A stretch of DNA of 64,000 bases from Dermanyssus gallinae (Eukaryota; Arthropoda; Arachnida; Mesostigmata; Dermanyssidae). Below the pieces are notes generated by a model. It did not search any database and had not been told where the DNA came from. It was given only the letters and a program-made list of their open reading frames with translations. Location of the stretch: assembly GCA_003439945.1 (NCBI GenBank), contig QVRM01005424.1:62001-126000 (forward strand), given 5' to 3'. Below are positions 23,806-34,551 of this stretch, piece by piece (position 1 is the first letter of the stretch; each line of letters begins with the position of its first letter). The position numbers and the translations under genes are program-made.

Positions 23806-26800
23806 TTATATATTCTTCATTTTAGGTTTCGTTACTTCCAACTAGAGGTGGACACAAGCGACCGCTTTCCGCGTCTGTTGTAAATTCTGCAGGTGAGTGT
23901 TATGCGAAGTATGCGAGTGTTACGAAGCTGACATCGTCCGATTTGTTTGGGCACTACTCTAACGTCAACCGCGACGACAGACATTGTCAGGCATGGTTTT
24001 ACCCGAGGGACACTTACATTATAGAGAAAATTCCGATCCCGTTCTGTCTCTTCACGTTTTCTCGTTTGTTGCTCCGGGGTACCACCATATACTAACACAT
24101 CAATATACTGACACATACTGTGATACCTTAAATGATAAATATCGTATGATGCTTAGTGCAAAGATTAATTTGTTTCACAACAATCACGTGGCAAATCAAG
24201 CGGCAGATCTCTATGAGGGTGCCATATACGTCGTGATCTGGCAGTAACCCTAGGACGCAGTGCTGTAGAGCCTAGTTTTCTATCAACAAATTTCCGTTCT
24301 ACCTGCTCTTCAAATGTCCCTCAAGTAAGCTATTACAACAATAATTTTCAATCAACACAAATGCTTATGTGTTTATCATTAGTTTATATTGCAGTCCTAT
24401 TCGAATGGATTACGATTCTTTGTGTGACAGTCAAGTGCTTCCATATGGCAAACATTAGTGCCGATGTATACATATGTGCCAACTGGGCAACTTCTGCGTT
24501 TAATGAATCAGAAAAACCTTGAATTTCGATTTTGATTTGAAATTACTATGCAGACGTAACTTGGGGTAATGGAGGTATGGGACGGGCAAGGGTCGATGTT
24601 TCCAGAGAGTTATAGTTCCAAAACCCATTCTTACCTTGGTAGCTAACTAAATCTCGCAAGTCCTGCTTTATATACCTTTTCTTCAAGTTCCCTTGCGAAT
24701 CTCGACAGTTTTTTATCCTACAGTGTGCTCTGACAAATGTCTTGCATTGATAGAGCTACCATTGGGTAGAACATGCACGACACACGTTCCTACAAATGTA
24801 GCACTATTGAACAACTTCACCGCCGGACAACTGAATAACTTCTTCTATTGCGACCACTTCTTAAACTGCTGTTACAGTTGTCAAAAAGAAACCTCAACCG
24901 AAACGGACTTTAGCTGCCATCACGGCTGGGCGATTGGCAGGACCATCGCAGGGCGTCATTACCAGAGACATGCGTGTGTACGTCTCAAATACAACACCTC
25001 TCTCTATGAGAACCGCACACGATCGGGCAAGTAGCAGACTTGCCTCCAGGCCAGCTCCACTCTCCGCCAAGAAAACTAATGGAGAAGGTTTGCGCTTTAA
25101 TAAGTGACTCATGTACGCAACGTCTCGCTCTCCTAGTAGCGGATCCGATACTACAACTTGTAGTATAAAGTTCACTTAGCATACATAATGTATACATAAA
25201 GGTTCAAGGCATAAGAAACAGTTAGATATCAGAGATGAGATTTACCTAAGTGCACATTGACAAGTGAAAATAGTTTCCTCGATTTGCTTTTCTGTAAAAT
25301 ACAGAAACTTAACGATTCCTTTAGAGAACCAGTGAAGTTTTATCTTTCGCTATTTCTTATTCTCTATATTAGTTAGAGAGAGTGAGAAATGACTATAAAT
25401 ACATTTCAAGATTAGATACTATTACATAATGTAATTATCACCGTAATCAACACATTTCATATATATATATGCCTCACAAAGAAAAACATTTTTGATTCAG
25501 AAGATCTAGTGGAAAACACGCAAAATCGATGTTCATAATCACTGCATACAAAAAAAGCAATATTCATTATGATTGGGTACAAACGAAGGCTATGTTAATT
25601 TATCATTGTGTCACGTTTCTCAAGCCCCTCGGGCTGACGTGCCTCCAAGAGATTGCCATTCATACACAACCTGCTTGAACAGCGAAACCAAACAACAACA
25701 CGACAACTTTCTAATTGCCAATTGCTTGGACACTTCTTTGGTGTTCGCTTCACTATCATGCAAAGTTAATGGTGCATTACACAAATTGCAGTGGCTAGCG
25801 ACATAAACGAGCTGTGCTTGATGTATTGCTAAATACGCGTACGCACAGTCTAACCACAACCACCTATATATTGCAACTAATGTCCCAGCACGACTCTCGC
25901 ATTATTGAGTGATTTGATCATTGTCTAACACGCATTTTTATTTCATTAAAAGGACGTCAGGTTTTGCTATTTCGTACATATGAAACATCATTAAAATAAA
26001 TGTTTACGGCATTATGGGGACTATCAGCCAGGAATTTAATTTAAATTCAGTGTGTCCACCTAGAGATATATTCTGGCTTTCGATTCGTGCTAGACGAGAA
26101 TCGTTTTTAGGCATTTAATTAATGATTGTGACTTGCGACTCATATTTGCTACGAATATTTGCAGCCGTCCCACAGTGGTCGACAAGAGAAATCTGCGAGA
26201 AGCTATGTGCTCTACAGAAGAAAATGGATGAAAACGAAGAGGTTTGGTTCAGTTCATTCATTGTTTAAATGATTAGTTGTATCTCCATAATCATTTAATG
26301 TTTTCCGGATGTGCCAACTAATAATATATATATATATATACGTGTTCAGTGATATAGTTAAATATTGAGGTTACTGGGGGTTCATCGAGTTCGTTGTATT
26401 CCCCGATACTGCCTTTCACAGACGCACACACACATTTTTTTCTTTAATTGATTGAGTGCCGCATTCATATATGCATATATACACCAGGTAGCCAAAGAAA
26501 AAACCGAAAAGCTTGCAGCCGAAAATCAGACATTATCGAAGGAAACGGAACGTCTTCGCGAAGAACTTAAGGATCGCGTCGAAGAGGTGAGGTAAGTGTA
26601 ATATTAGGTATGTTAACTGTGCTAGACAGAGCTAAGCTCTAAAAGTACATTGCCCCTGCAATGCATAGAGTCCACCGACCGCATATGCTGTACCCGCTGT
26701 CTCGAATAACATCCAAGTACTTGAAAGTATTTATCATTAGCAAATGTGGTATACGATACACAGATATTATGGGCGCAGTAGTTTGCTTACCACCTCTTTA

Positions 26801-28654
26801 AAACAAGATATCTGTCCCTTTTTACCGTATTTTGTCTTTTCGAGACTTATTTTCTCCATGTGCTTAAAGAGGGGATTTTGTGTTCTTATCCGAAATACAC
26901 CCGCTTGACAAAGAACCGAGTGCACTAAGCCTGTATTATCGAGCCAATTTACTGATCATTTACTGCAAAATCTCTGTTCAATGCTTATGATTGTTAGTAC
27001 TTTAGAGGGTGGGAGGGAGTGCACTGGTCAGACATTACGGCCCATACTGTACCCCATTATACTGTACAAAAGAAACAAAATTATACCAAAACCTGAAAGG
27101 GATTTCTCCAGTCACTGCTTGCTTCATCAATCCTCAACAGCGACCTGAAACGCGAAAAATCGATTCTGGCGAGCAAAGTTGAGGAATTCGAGCGCGAGCT
27201 GAATGTACTGCGCACGCGCTTGCAGTCGAAGTCGACCGAACTTGAAGCGCTTGACAAGACATACCACATGCTCGACTGTCAGTACAGGGCCGTCAAACAG
27301 GTCGCCGACACAAGAGAGGCAGAAATTCTGCGCCTGAACGTCCTGCTGGATAACTCACGCAACGACGCGAAACGTCTCGGCATCGAACTGGAGAAGGCGG
27401 TCGACCAGAAGGAAGCCGCCAAGGCACGCATGCGCGACAATGACGCCCGCCTGCGCCTCATCAACAACCAGATGCTCGAGCTGAAGGGCAACATTAGGGT
27501 GTTCGCCAGGGTGCGACCAATTGCCAGCGACGAAGGTGAGCCGGTCGTGCAAGTCGGTCCGGACGAAACGCTCACCCTGACAAAGTCCGGTCTCCGTGGG
27601 CAGCCGGGATCGAAACTGGTGGCGGTACCGTTTCAGTTCGACCGCGTCCTGCCGGCGACCGTCGGACAGGCCGAGGTGTTTGAGGAGGTCGAGCGACTCG
27701 TCGTATCGGCACTGGACGGGTACAACGTGTGCATCCTGGCATACGGGCAGACCGGGTCGGGCAAGACGTACACGATGGAAGGTCCGCCCGGAATCGACTT
27801 CGAGGCCGAGCGTCAGCAGCACCAGCAGTTTGGCATCGTTCCGCGCTCGCTGCACCGCATCTTCGAGCTGACGGAGGAGCGTCTGGAAGGCGGTTGGGTG
27901 TACACGCTCGACGCGTCGTTCGTCGAGATCTACAACGAGACGATCCAGGACCTGCTCGCCAACAACAGGAAGGAGTGTCATATACGGCAGACGGCCGACG
28001 CGGCCAGAGGCGAGGGGGTGTTTGTCGAAAATGCGGTCACTGTCACGGTGACGTCCGTTCGACAGATTGCCCAACTGATGGAGAAATCGCGCCGAAACCG
28101 GTCGGTGGCCGCCACCAGGTGCAATCAACGCTCGTCGCGCTCTCATTGCGTGTTCCAGCTGCGCATCGCGGCGGTCAACACGATCAACGGCGTTCGTCGA
28201 GAGAGTGTGCTGAACCTCGTCGATCTGGCCGGCTCCGAGCGCGTAAAGGAATCGGGCGCTGAAGGAGTACGATTCACCGAAACGAAACACATCAACTCGT
28301 CTCTCACTCAGCTGTCCACCGTTCTGATGAGCCTCAGAAACAAGGTAGGCAGGATTTCCGTGCACTGCGTCTGGCGTGCGTCTGTGTTAAGATAGATCTA
28401 TCTTAACAACGCCCAACTACCAATTATTTCATTACTAATATCGAATAGATATGCAACTTTGAGTTGTTTTATTTCACATATGAAAGCTAAAGGGTGAGGT
28501 ATTGAGTATGGCGTCTTCTCGCTGCCACCTCGCGTATACTGGGCTCCCGTATAGAGAAGACCTCGCGTAAACGTGCTTACATAGCAAACAAAAATAGGAG
28601 TAGTGCTTGTAGGGAGAGAAGCTTACAGAGTCAGCAGAGTTTTTCAGAAAAATA

Positions 28655-28695
<41 letters not shown>

Positions 28696-29035
28696 TATAT
28701 ATATATATCAGATCAGACTATTATACTGCGGTTGCTTTTGTGTCAAAATGAGCAAACCAAGAATGAGCATGAACGATGTGCGCGAAGATGTCACAATGTT
28801 TAGCTAACTCTTGCACGCTTGACAAAAACCGCCCCCACAGGCCGTCCACATTCCATACCGCAACTCAAAACTGACCCATCTCCTGTCGACGTCGCTGAGC
28901 GGCAATTCGAAGATTCTGATGTTTGCCAACGTCTCGCCCGCGTCAGCCCACGTCAACGAGACGCTGAACTCGCTAAAGTTCGCTCAAAAAGTGAACGAAG
29001 TTCATATTGGACCGGTTTCGAGAAACACCAGGTAG
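21401..29035 (+). CDS. KIFC1: Kinesin-14 motor (ncd/KIFC1 type), five-exon gene
   Basis: C-terminal, minus-end-directed microtubule motor; this family works in spindle assembly, spindle-pole focusing and chromosome segregation. Proposed exons: 21401-21481, 26176-26241, 26488-26591, 27141-28344, 28841-29035, giving 549 residues with all phases compatible. Order: short basic Ser/Pro-rich head (1-27), heptad-like coiled coil (about 28-195), kinesin-14 neck [14 protein letters not shown] starting near residue 197, then the motor. P-loop GQTGSGKT at residues 286-293, switch I NQRSSRSH at 412-419, switch II DLAGSE at 445-450, and [10 protein letters not shown] near the end. The neck lying directly N-terminal to the motor identifies kinesin-14. 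At 549 residues it is shorter than fly ncd (about 700) or human KIFC1 (about 670), mainly in the tail. The first exon is the least certain part. Exons are GC-rich against AT-rich introns. Identity of the motor is very secure; one-to-one orthology is inferred. Confidence 0.9.
22510..23530 (+). mobile_element. Mariner transposon, decayed (copy 2), in kinesin intron 1
   Basis: Transposase remnants in order: [20 protein letters not shown], then [37 protein letters not shown] (helix-turn-helix), FHNDNNARI (the HDNAR-type catalytic stretch), and [13 protein letters not shown] near 23390-23425. Frameshifted. It differs from copies 1 and 3, so it is a different subfamily. Ends are not precisely set. 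Confidence 0.7.
23530..26164. other. Rest of kinesin intron 1
   Basis: No exon with good borders and kinesin-like coding was found here, which fits a direct splice from 21481 to 26176. Confidence 0.5.
23749..23799 (+). repeat. (TA)n array
   Basis: About 25 AT units, in kinesin intron 1. Confidence 0.95.
26176..26241 (+). CDS. KIFC1: Kinesin-14 exon 2 (start of coiled coil)
   Basis: Encodes [18 protein letters not shown] and ends NEE before donor GAG|GTTTGG. Two acceptors are possible: CAG ending at 26164 and CAG ending at 26175. The downstream one keeps phase 0 with exon 1 and starts at a Trp resembling the W-D-x-K-G motif found at this place in other kinesin-14 proteins. The upstream one would need a different preceding exon ending in phase 1. 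Confidence 0.65.
26488..26591 (+). CDS. KIFC1: Kinesin-14 exon 3 (coiled coil)
   Basis: Acceptor ACACCAG|GTAGCC and donor GTGAG|GTAAGTG. Translates to a Lys/Glu-rich heptad stretch ([20 protein letters not shown] onward to RVEEV) and ends in phase 2, which is completed by the C that starts exon 4 to give Ser. Confidence 0.85.
27141..28344 (+). CDS. KIFC1: Kinesin-14 exon 4 (coiled coil, neck and most of the motor)
   Basis: Starts after CCTCAACAG and ends AACAAG|GTAGGC. Contains the end of the stalk, the neck, the ATP-binding P-loop at 27745-27768, switch I at 28123-28146 and switch II at 28222-28239, and stops in the SLRNK of the relay region. An open antisense frame of 336 codons over this exon is a shadow caused by its high GC content. 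Confidence 0.95.
28659..28708 (+). repeat. (TA)n array in last kinesin intron
   Basis: AT repeats with one AAAT interruption, inside the 496-bp intron that splits the motor domain. Confidence 0.95.
28841..29035 (+). CDS. KIFC1: Kinesin-14 exon 5 (end of motor, stop)
   Basis: Acceptor CCCCCACAG|GCCGTC. Encodes [20 protein letters not shown] and the conserved [17 protein letters not shown] and KVNEVHIGP, then SRNTR and TAG at 29033-29035. The stop lies inside a sequence that also reads as a donor (CCAG|GTAGTA at 29031/29032), so a further short exon cannot be excluded. Ending a few residues after the motor is normal for KIFC1. Confidence 0.85.
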   Translation, partial: AVHIPYRNSKLTHLLSTSLSGNSKILMFANVSPASAHVNETLNSLKFAQKVNEVHIGPVSRNTR

Positions 29036-29728
29036 TAGTATGTAGTGCCTACCTCCCGTTATCTGCAGGTAGAAAAACGTTACCTGTGGTTGCGGGCAGA
29101 AAAGCCCACCGAAAGGCGCGACACGTAAGAAATGAACTACGTGAATAGACATACGGATAGGAATACTGCTCATGCGCAGCAGTGTGTTATGCTGGCCTTG
29201 CTTGGAACGTGGAATAACGTGCGCCCGTGCTGCTGCTGACGGCGGTTCACGCTCAACCGTTCTCAGAATGTATAGTATTTATTGTGCATAAAACTTATGA
29301 TCATCACGTTGTGGTTGTTTAACGTGAGTTAAACGTTTGTTCTCTTTTCCAATAATAGTACATATGATATCTGGGGTATAGGGCACCTGTCATCCGTGTC
29401 TTGCTAATTCTGATATCTTTCTTTATAAATACATTTGATATAATCTCGGTATAGTTATATAGTTATATGCCCAACTTTCTTACATGCGACTGAACGCTCA
29501 CATATGTTTGTAGGCTAGATTGCGTAAATCGACAGTGGCATGCACATATACTGTATAAAAACGTTATCTTTAGACAGCATAACTGTCAACTCTAAGTTGT
29601 TTAGAAAAGAACAACAAAACTAACCTAACGTTACAGTAGGATTAGGATAGTCTCATCAGTGTTCACAATATGTTAAGCCACGCCGCAAAAGCTCTTATGC
29701 CATATCGCCTAAAAGATAATCAGATTCC

Positions 29729-29792
29729 AAGTGTTGAAAGGACGTTAAATCTTGGCTGAGGGTCAGCCCGAAAAACTTAAGTGTTGAAAGGA
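29729..29792 (+). mobile_element. SINE family 1 tail-only insertion with target-site duplication
   Basis: Only the last 36 bp of the SINE (29743-29778, CGTTAAATCTTGGCTGAGGG and onward through the hairpin) are present, bounded by exact direct repeats AAGTGTTGAAAGGA at 29729-29742 and 29779-29792. This is a severely 5'-truncated retroposition. Confidence 0.8.
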
Positions 29793-30546
29793 ACGGGTGT
29801 ATTTATTATTAATATGCGTATTTCACTACGCTTAAATCAATAAAAGGCAACCTTCTACAATACGCTGAACGGTTCCAATAAAAGATACCATTAAATGGTC
29901 TTCTCAGATTGAAAATGCTTGGAAACATGATGACATATTCACACGGCCACGAACTCCTGCCAAGATGCCGAAAACCAGAGGGGGCGGTAAATGTGCAGCA
30001 ATGAGAGAGCTACTCATCGACACGGACCTCTATCTCTACACGCGTGTAGGTAATGTGGCTATATTTCAGTCAGAAAAGTGCTTGTATATATATACGTACA
30101 TTAGGGTTTGTGTAATTACACCATTCCGAACACTGTTTCAAGTTAATCTATTAACTCTACTATATAGCATTAATGCTTGCTTGCTTTTTCCAACGTCCTT
30201 CTACCAATGCGCAGTCAATCATCAATAGAAGCACCTTCGACAAGAGCTCCGTAGGACGTACAGTAGGACCTCCTTCTTCGAGTGGCATCACAAAGCACAT
30301 TTTGCCAGTTCAATTTTTTAGACGGTTGTTTGTTAACCTGCTTGTCAGAAATATCAAAAAAACTTTTACTTAACTCCGAAGTTAGTGTTCCTTAGATTCA
30401 CTGGCTGTATTTCCTGTATTTTTCTTAAGCTTAGAGCGGCATAGAGAGACCACCGCCTCGTTTCGAATGCGAGCAGAGCTGCCAAAATGCCTCACCCTTT
30501 TTCTCTTGTATGTATATGTGTATATACATGATTTGAAAAAGACGCA

Positions 30547-30548
<2 letters not shown>

Positions 30549-30603
<55 letters not shown>

Positions 30604-30608
30604 TGTAT
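30549..30608 (+). repeat. (TA)n array
   Basis: AT repeats followed by ATGTATATATACATATATGTAT. The IYIYIY frames over it are artefacts. Confidence 0.95.
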
Positions 30609-31444
30609 ACAATTCTCCGCTCTTCCTATTGACATATACCACAAAAGCTTTCATGTATCCAACCAAGACATCACACACCATACTAACATGAACATATATA
30701 AAGGGATTTATTTAATGTGTATATTATATCATAATATCACTCGGATCAGTAGGTAATAGCTCTTGCAAACATATGCATGCGTCAGCAGCCAACAATCTAG
30801 TATGCTGCTCGCAGAAGATGTTTTGCATACCACAATCTTGTGCCATGTTTTCTGGTCGTCCGAATCACTCTCTTTGTTTCTCTCTTTATTGTTCAGGGCT
30901 GCTTGAAGTCGAAGTTTTCTGCGCCCACCTCCTAACAAAACGAAAGACCAGCGAGACTTCTCCGTAAAGGCCACATGAAACCGCAGTCTATACAAATCAT
31001 ACTATAGCTGAAAATATATTGCACCTCATATCGCCCATGCAAGCTCGGCCTGTTAAAGCCGACAACGTCAATTATCTAGTCTTGCAAACACTAGATAGGA
31101 GACTTCAGCAAACTTGAAATCGCCACCATGTCGTTCTTTACCAGTTGTAGAAGCAGCATACTTAAAATAGGAACAATCATTCACAATAATATTTGGTCAT
31201 ACCAATAATAATAATAATAATAACAACAATAACAATAATAATAATGACAGTGATAGTGCTGAGTAGTTATATTAGTAAATTACGTCGCGTTTGTCCCAAT
31301 TGGGTTCCAAACCTCACAAACAGCATTCGCCATCACGCCTCACGCTAATAGTTGTCTTTAAGCTCGTATCATCGATCCACACACACTATATGGAATACAC
31401 TCAACAATCAACAGTCAAGCCTTCAATTGTGGCTTGCCTTCGTC

Positions 31445-31483
<39 letters not shown>

Positions 31484-31792
31484 TATAGCTATAAATAGTA
31501 AACTTGTGCAGTTGTAGTAAGCATCAGCAAAGTAGCAGTATATGTATCATCATCATGTATTCATCATCCTCTCTTATTGCACGGCTCTAAAGCATGCGGA
31601 GCCAAGGGGCCGACAAAAAAGCGAGCGCTGTGTGTACAACGGCAATCTGCGATATATTGTATATGAATGTTACGTAAGCGCTATGCAGCGTAGTGAGAGC
31701 TACCGCGGACGCTTGTTAGTTAGGGGCGCACCGAACGTGCATACTCGCACACGTGCTTGCGCAGATGCATGCACGATAGATGGACGTGTGGC

Positions 31793-31882
31793 TTGAATGG
31801 CTTTGCATGGAACCCGCGCACCTATGTGTCTCCTCCGGTTGCGAGGCGGCGACTTCATCCACCACGCCACCAGTAGAAACTT
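31793..31882 (-). mobile_element. SINE family 1 head fragment
   Basis: Reverse of the tRNA-like head: ACCCGCGCACCTATGTGTCT CCTCCGGTTGCGAGGC and CCACCACGCCACC. The tail is missing. Confidence 0.6.
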
Positions 31883-33678
31883 GCATGGATATCTGTCTGT
31901 GTGTGTATGTGACCATTGTGGTGCATGTATGCTGTGTATATACGTGTGTCTCTGATCAGCGTGTGGCTGATATACGCACGCGACGGACGCACGCGGCTTA
32001 TTGTTACTACTGCCTGTCGGTCTCAGCAATATATCGGCTCTCTTCAGGCGAGCAACGACAGGTCGACCGACATTGTGACGTTGGTTCGCCCCTGACTAGT
32101 ATGACTCGCTGCAGGTTCGGTAAGGGCTTCTCGACGTCTTTGGGGTCTGTCTGATCCCCTCGCTCTCTCTCTCCCTCTGTTCCTCACTCTCTTACTGATC
32201 CTCCTGGCCCTGGGCCGTAGCAGTGGTCTCGGTGGTGGAGAAAGGGACTCGGAGAGAGAGAGACTCGAAACAAGAGCGAAATAAAAAGATAGAAGAATAG
32301 AAAACAAGCGACGCCGGTGCAGCAGCACACACGGTGGCTCAAGGCGACGACAATGAACCATATCAGTGGCCAGTGAATTAAGAGAGACCCCACCGAGAAC
32401 GCAGAACACGACAGGTAAAGGGGCAAGTGAACAAACATTGCATAGATGACAGATGACGGAATGCCACCTTATCGAACGAACACATGCTACAGCACGGAAG
32501 CGTTGCTACATGTGGACGCAAACATTTGGCGGTGCTGTCGAGTACCGAACGGTGTTTTTGGTTGCATCGTTGGTCAACCGACGTCGATATCGTCGATCGT
32601 TTCGCCATAGGGGACATACGCCCAATGGGAAACGCCAAAACAAGAAGACACACAGAAGAAGGTGGGCAGACGATCAAAGATGACAGCTTTTTGACGAATC
32701 AAACCGAAATCTTACTGGGTCACCGCCTAGCAATTCTAGACGATGGATCACTACCATGATTACCATTCTGGTAATCATGGTGGTGATTGGTATACCAAGC
32801 TACTGTCGTCGAAGGCTCTGTGAGGCAGCACATTGAATGACACAAACAACGGAGAAAGCAATGATGAACATGCTGGTCGAAACCGTATCAGTTCCATGCT
32901 GCAGGCAGCAACAGTAATTAAGCAGCGACCAACACTGACCGTCATTGACACGTGCCCCGCCAACAGACGACGGAAAATCTCATATTAATATTTATAACAG
33001 TATAACAGTGGTACAAATCAGATGAAAATAAATAATGAGCGCGTTTGTAACACGTAGCGACGCTCGAACAAAACTCTTAAATTCCATCGTAAGCAACACC
33101 AACAACAGCAGCAGCAGTAATTACATGAAACAGCAAATACAATAACAATACCAACAACGACAACAACAACAATAACCATAATCGACGCGAACTGGGCTCA
33201 CTCATGTGGCCAAAACGTTGGCTGTGCTTTACGATGATTCTTGCTCGATTAGAGAGGGGGGTAATAACCGCAGGAAAGACGATTGGTCGCGCTAACAGGG
33301 TAACATGCCACTACGACAACAACGACTGGGGTTTTGACAAAGAAGGCCTGGGGGCACTAACTGGGGGCACACGTGTGCTAAAAACAAACAGCGCAAACAT
33401 CCGACGAGAAGAACCGATGTTACTTTGCGCAAAGATAATGATGATGAAGATGCAAATTAATTTTTCAAAAATTTGCTGTGGGGTTTGATGTTCCTGCAGT
33501 TGTTGGTGGACATCAGTGGGAACCGCGGATAGTAGACACACCCCAGAACACAGTTTGTTTTCGTTTCTCTCTTAGTCTAATGCACACAACCAGCAGACTG
33601 GTCAGCCTGGTTTGTAGGTTAATCGATCGTTCGACTTGATATGATCATTTGTATAGAATGAATCGTTACTCAGAGCTG

Positions 33679-33680
<2 letters not shown>

Positions 33681-33752
<72 letters not shown>

Positions 33753-33810
33753 CAGCGGCAACGGCAATCTTATATATATATATATATATATATGAGATTG
33801 CCGTGCACGC
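33681..33810 (+). repeat. (TA)n arrays with flanking hairpin arms
   Basis: TA repeats at 33681-33751 and 33771-33793. The second is enclosed by CGGCAATCT and AGATTGCCG (about 33763-33805), so it can form one long stem. Confidence 0.9.
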
Positions 33811-34348
33811 ACCTAATACAAACGTCATTGTTATTCCAAGTAGTTCTAATATCGTAGCAGTCGCTGCAATGCTAGTTTGTAGTCAATCTCGTTTCTTTCG
33901 CTGCCAACTCTCTGGTTTTCGTCGCTCTTCTCCCACGCAGGGTTCCTCTCAACCTATTTTTTGCTGCGTGCGTGTTTCAGCTAGATTGTATTCCACCATT
34001 GCTAGAACTATTTATTGTTTATTTAGGAACACAAACGCTCGTGCGTCTCCGTCTCCGTCTCGTGCGCGAAGACATTCTGCCAGCCCGCCGCCGGGATGTG
34101 TGTGTCTGATCACAAATCACAAATGTGGCAGTTCCCCGATCTAAATAGTCGGTGGTTTGTTTGGTCATTCGCTGCGTTCTTGGTACTTGGTACTACTGCC
34201 TACTCTTGGTATTCTGTATGTCAGAGTGCTGTTGTCTTCACTGTTGTCGCCGTCGTCGTTGTCGTCGTCCTTGTCACAGTATGTATTACTGTTCGCAGGA
34301 CAGGCTTCATCAGGCAGCAGCAGACGCTTCGATCGACTATGTTGATCG

Positions 34349-34551
34349 CTACGTTGTAGCTTGCGCCTTCGGCTTGAGGAAGAAGAGCTTGCTCATGTTC
34401 GAGAAGACGGTGGCCGTCTGCTTCGTGCACGTTGCATTGCCGAACTCGACCGAGAGTGCGCGGCTGACGCGCGTCAGTATGTCGAGGATATGGGCTGTCG
34501 ACACGTCGGACGAGTCCAGGACGCGGCAAAGCCTCTGGATGAACGGGGTAC
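34349..34551 (-). CDS. Caspase last exon (small subunit)
   Basis: Acceptor TTCCGTACAG|GTACCC; the first two bases complete Gly with the G of the previous exon. Encodes [11 protein letters not shown], then [20 protein letters not shown], the Lys-Gln pair (TCTKQTA) that stands where KQIP is found in other caspases, and NMSKLFF, ending in TAG at 34351-34349. Confidence 0.88.

Larger units (their letters stand above)
29036..34348. other. Intergenic region between convergent kinesin and caspase genes
   Basis: Contains the SINE tail (29729-29792), SINE head (31793-31882), TA arrays (30549, 31447, 33681), an (AAT)n run at 31206-31250 and CAA-rich patches near 33090-33170. Frames of 90-120 codons around 31.8-32.7 kb lack recognisable domains. 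Confidence 0.5.

Noticed and set aside
27729..28262. 177-codon + frame overlapping the kinesin exon
   Set aside because: Shifted-frame shadow of the motor domain. The in-frame P-loop and switch motifs belong to the other frame.
27355..28365. 336-codon open frame on the - strand
   Set aside because: It lies exactly antisense to the kinesin-14 motor exon. GC-rich codon ends keep the opposite frame open, and it shows no domain of its own.
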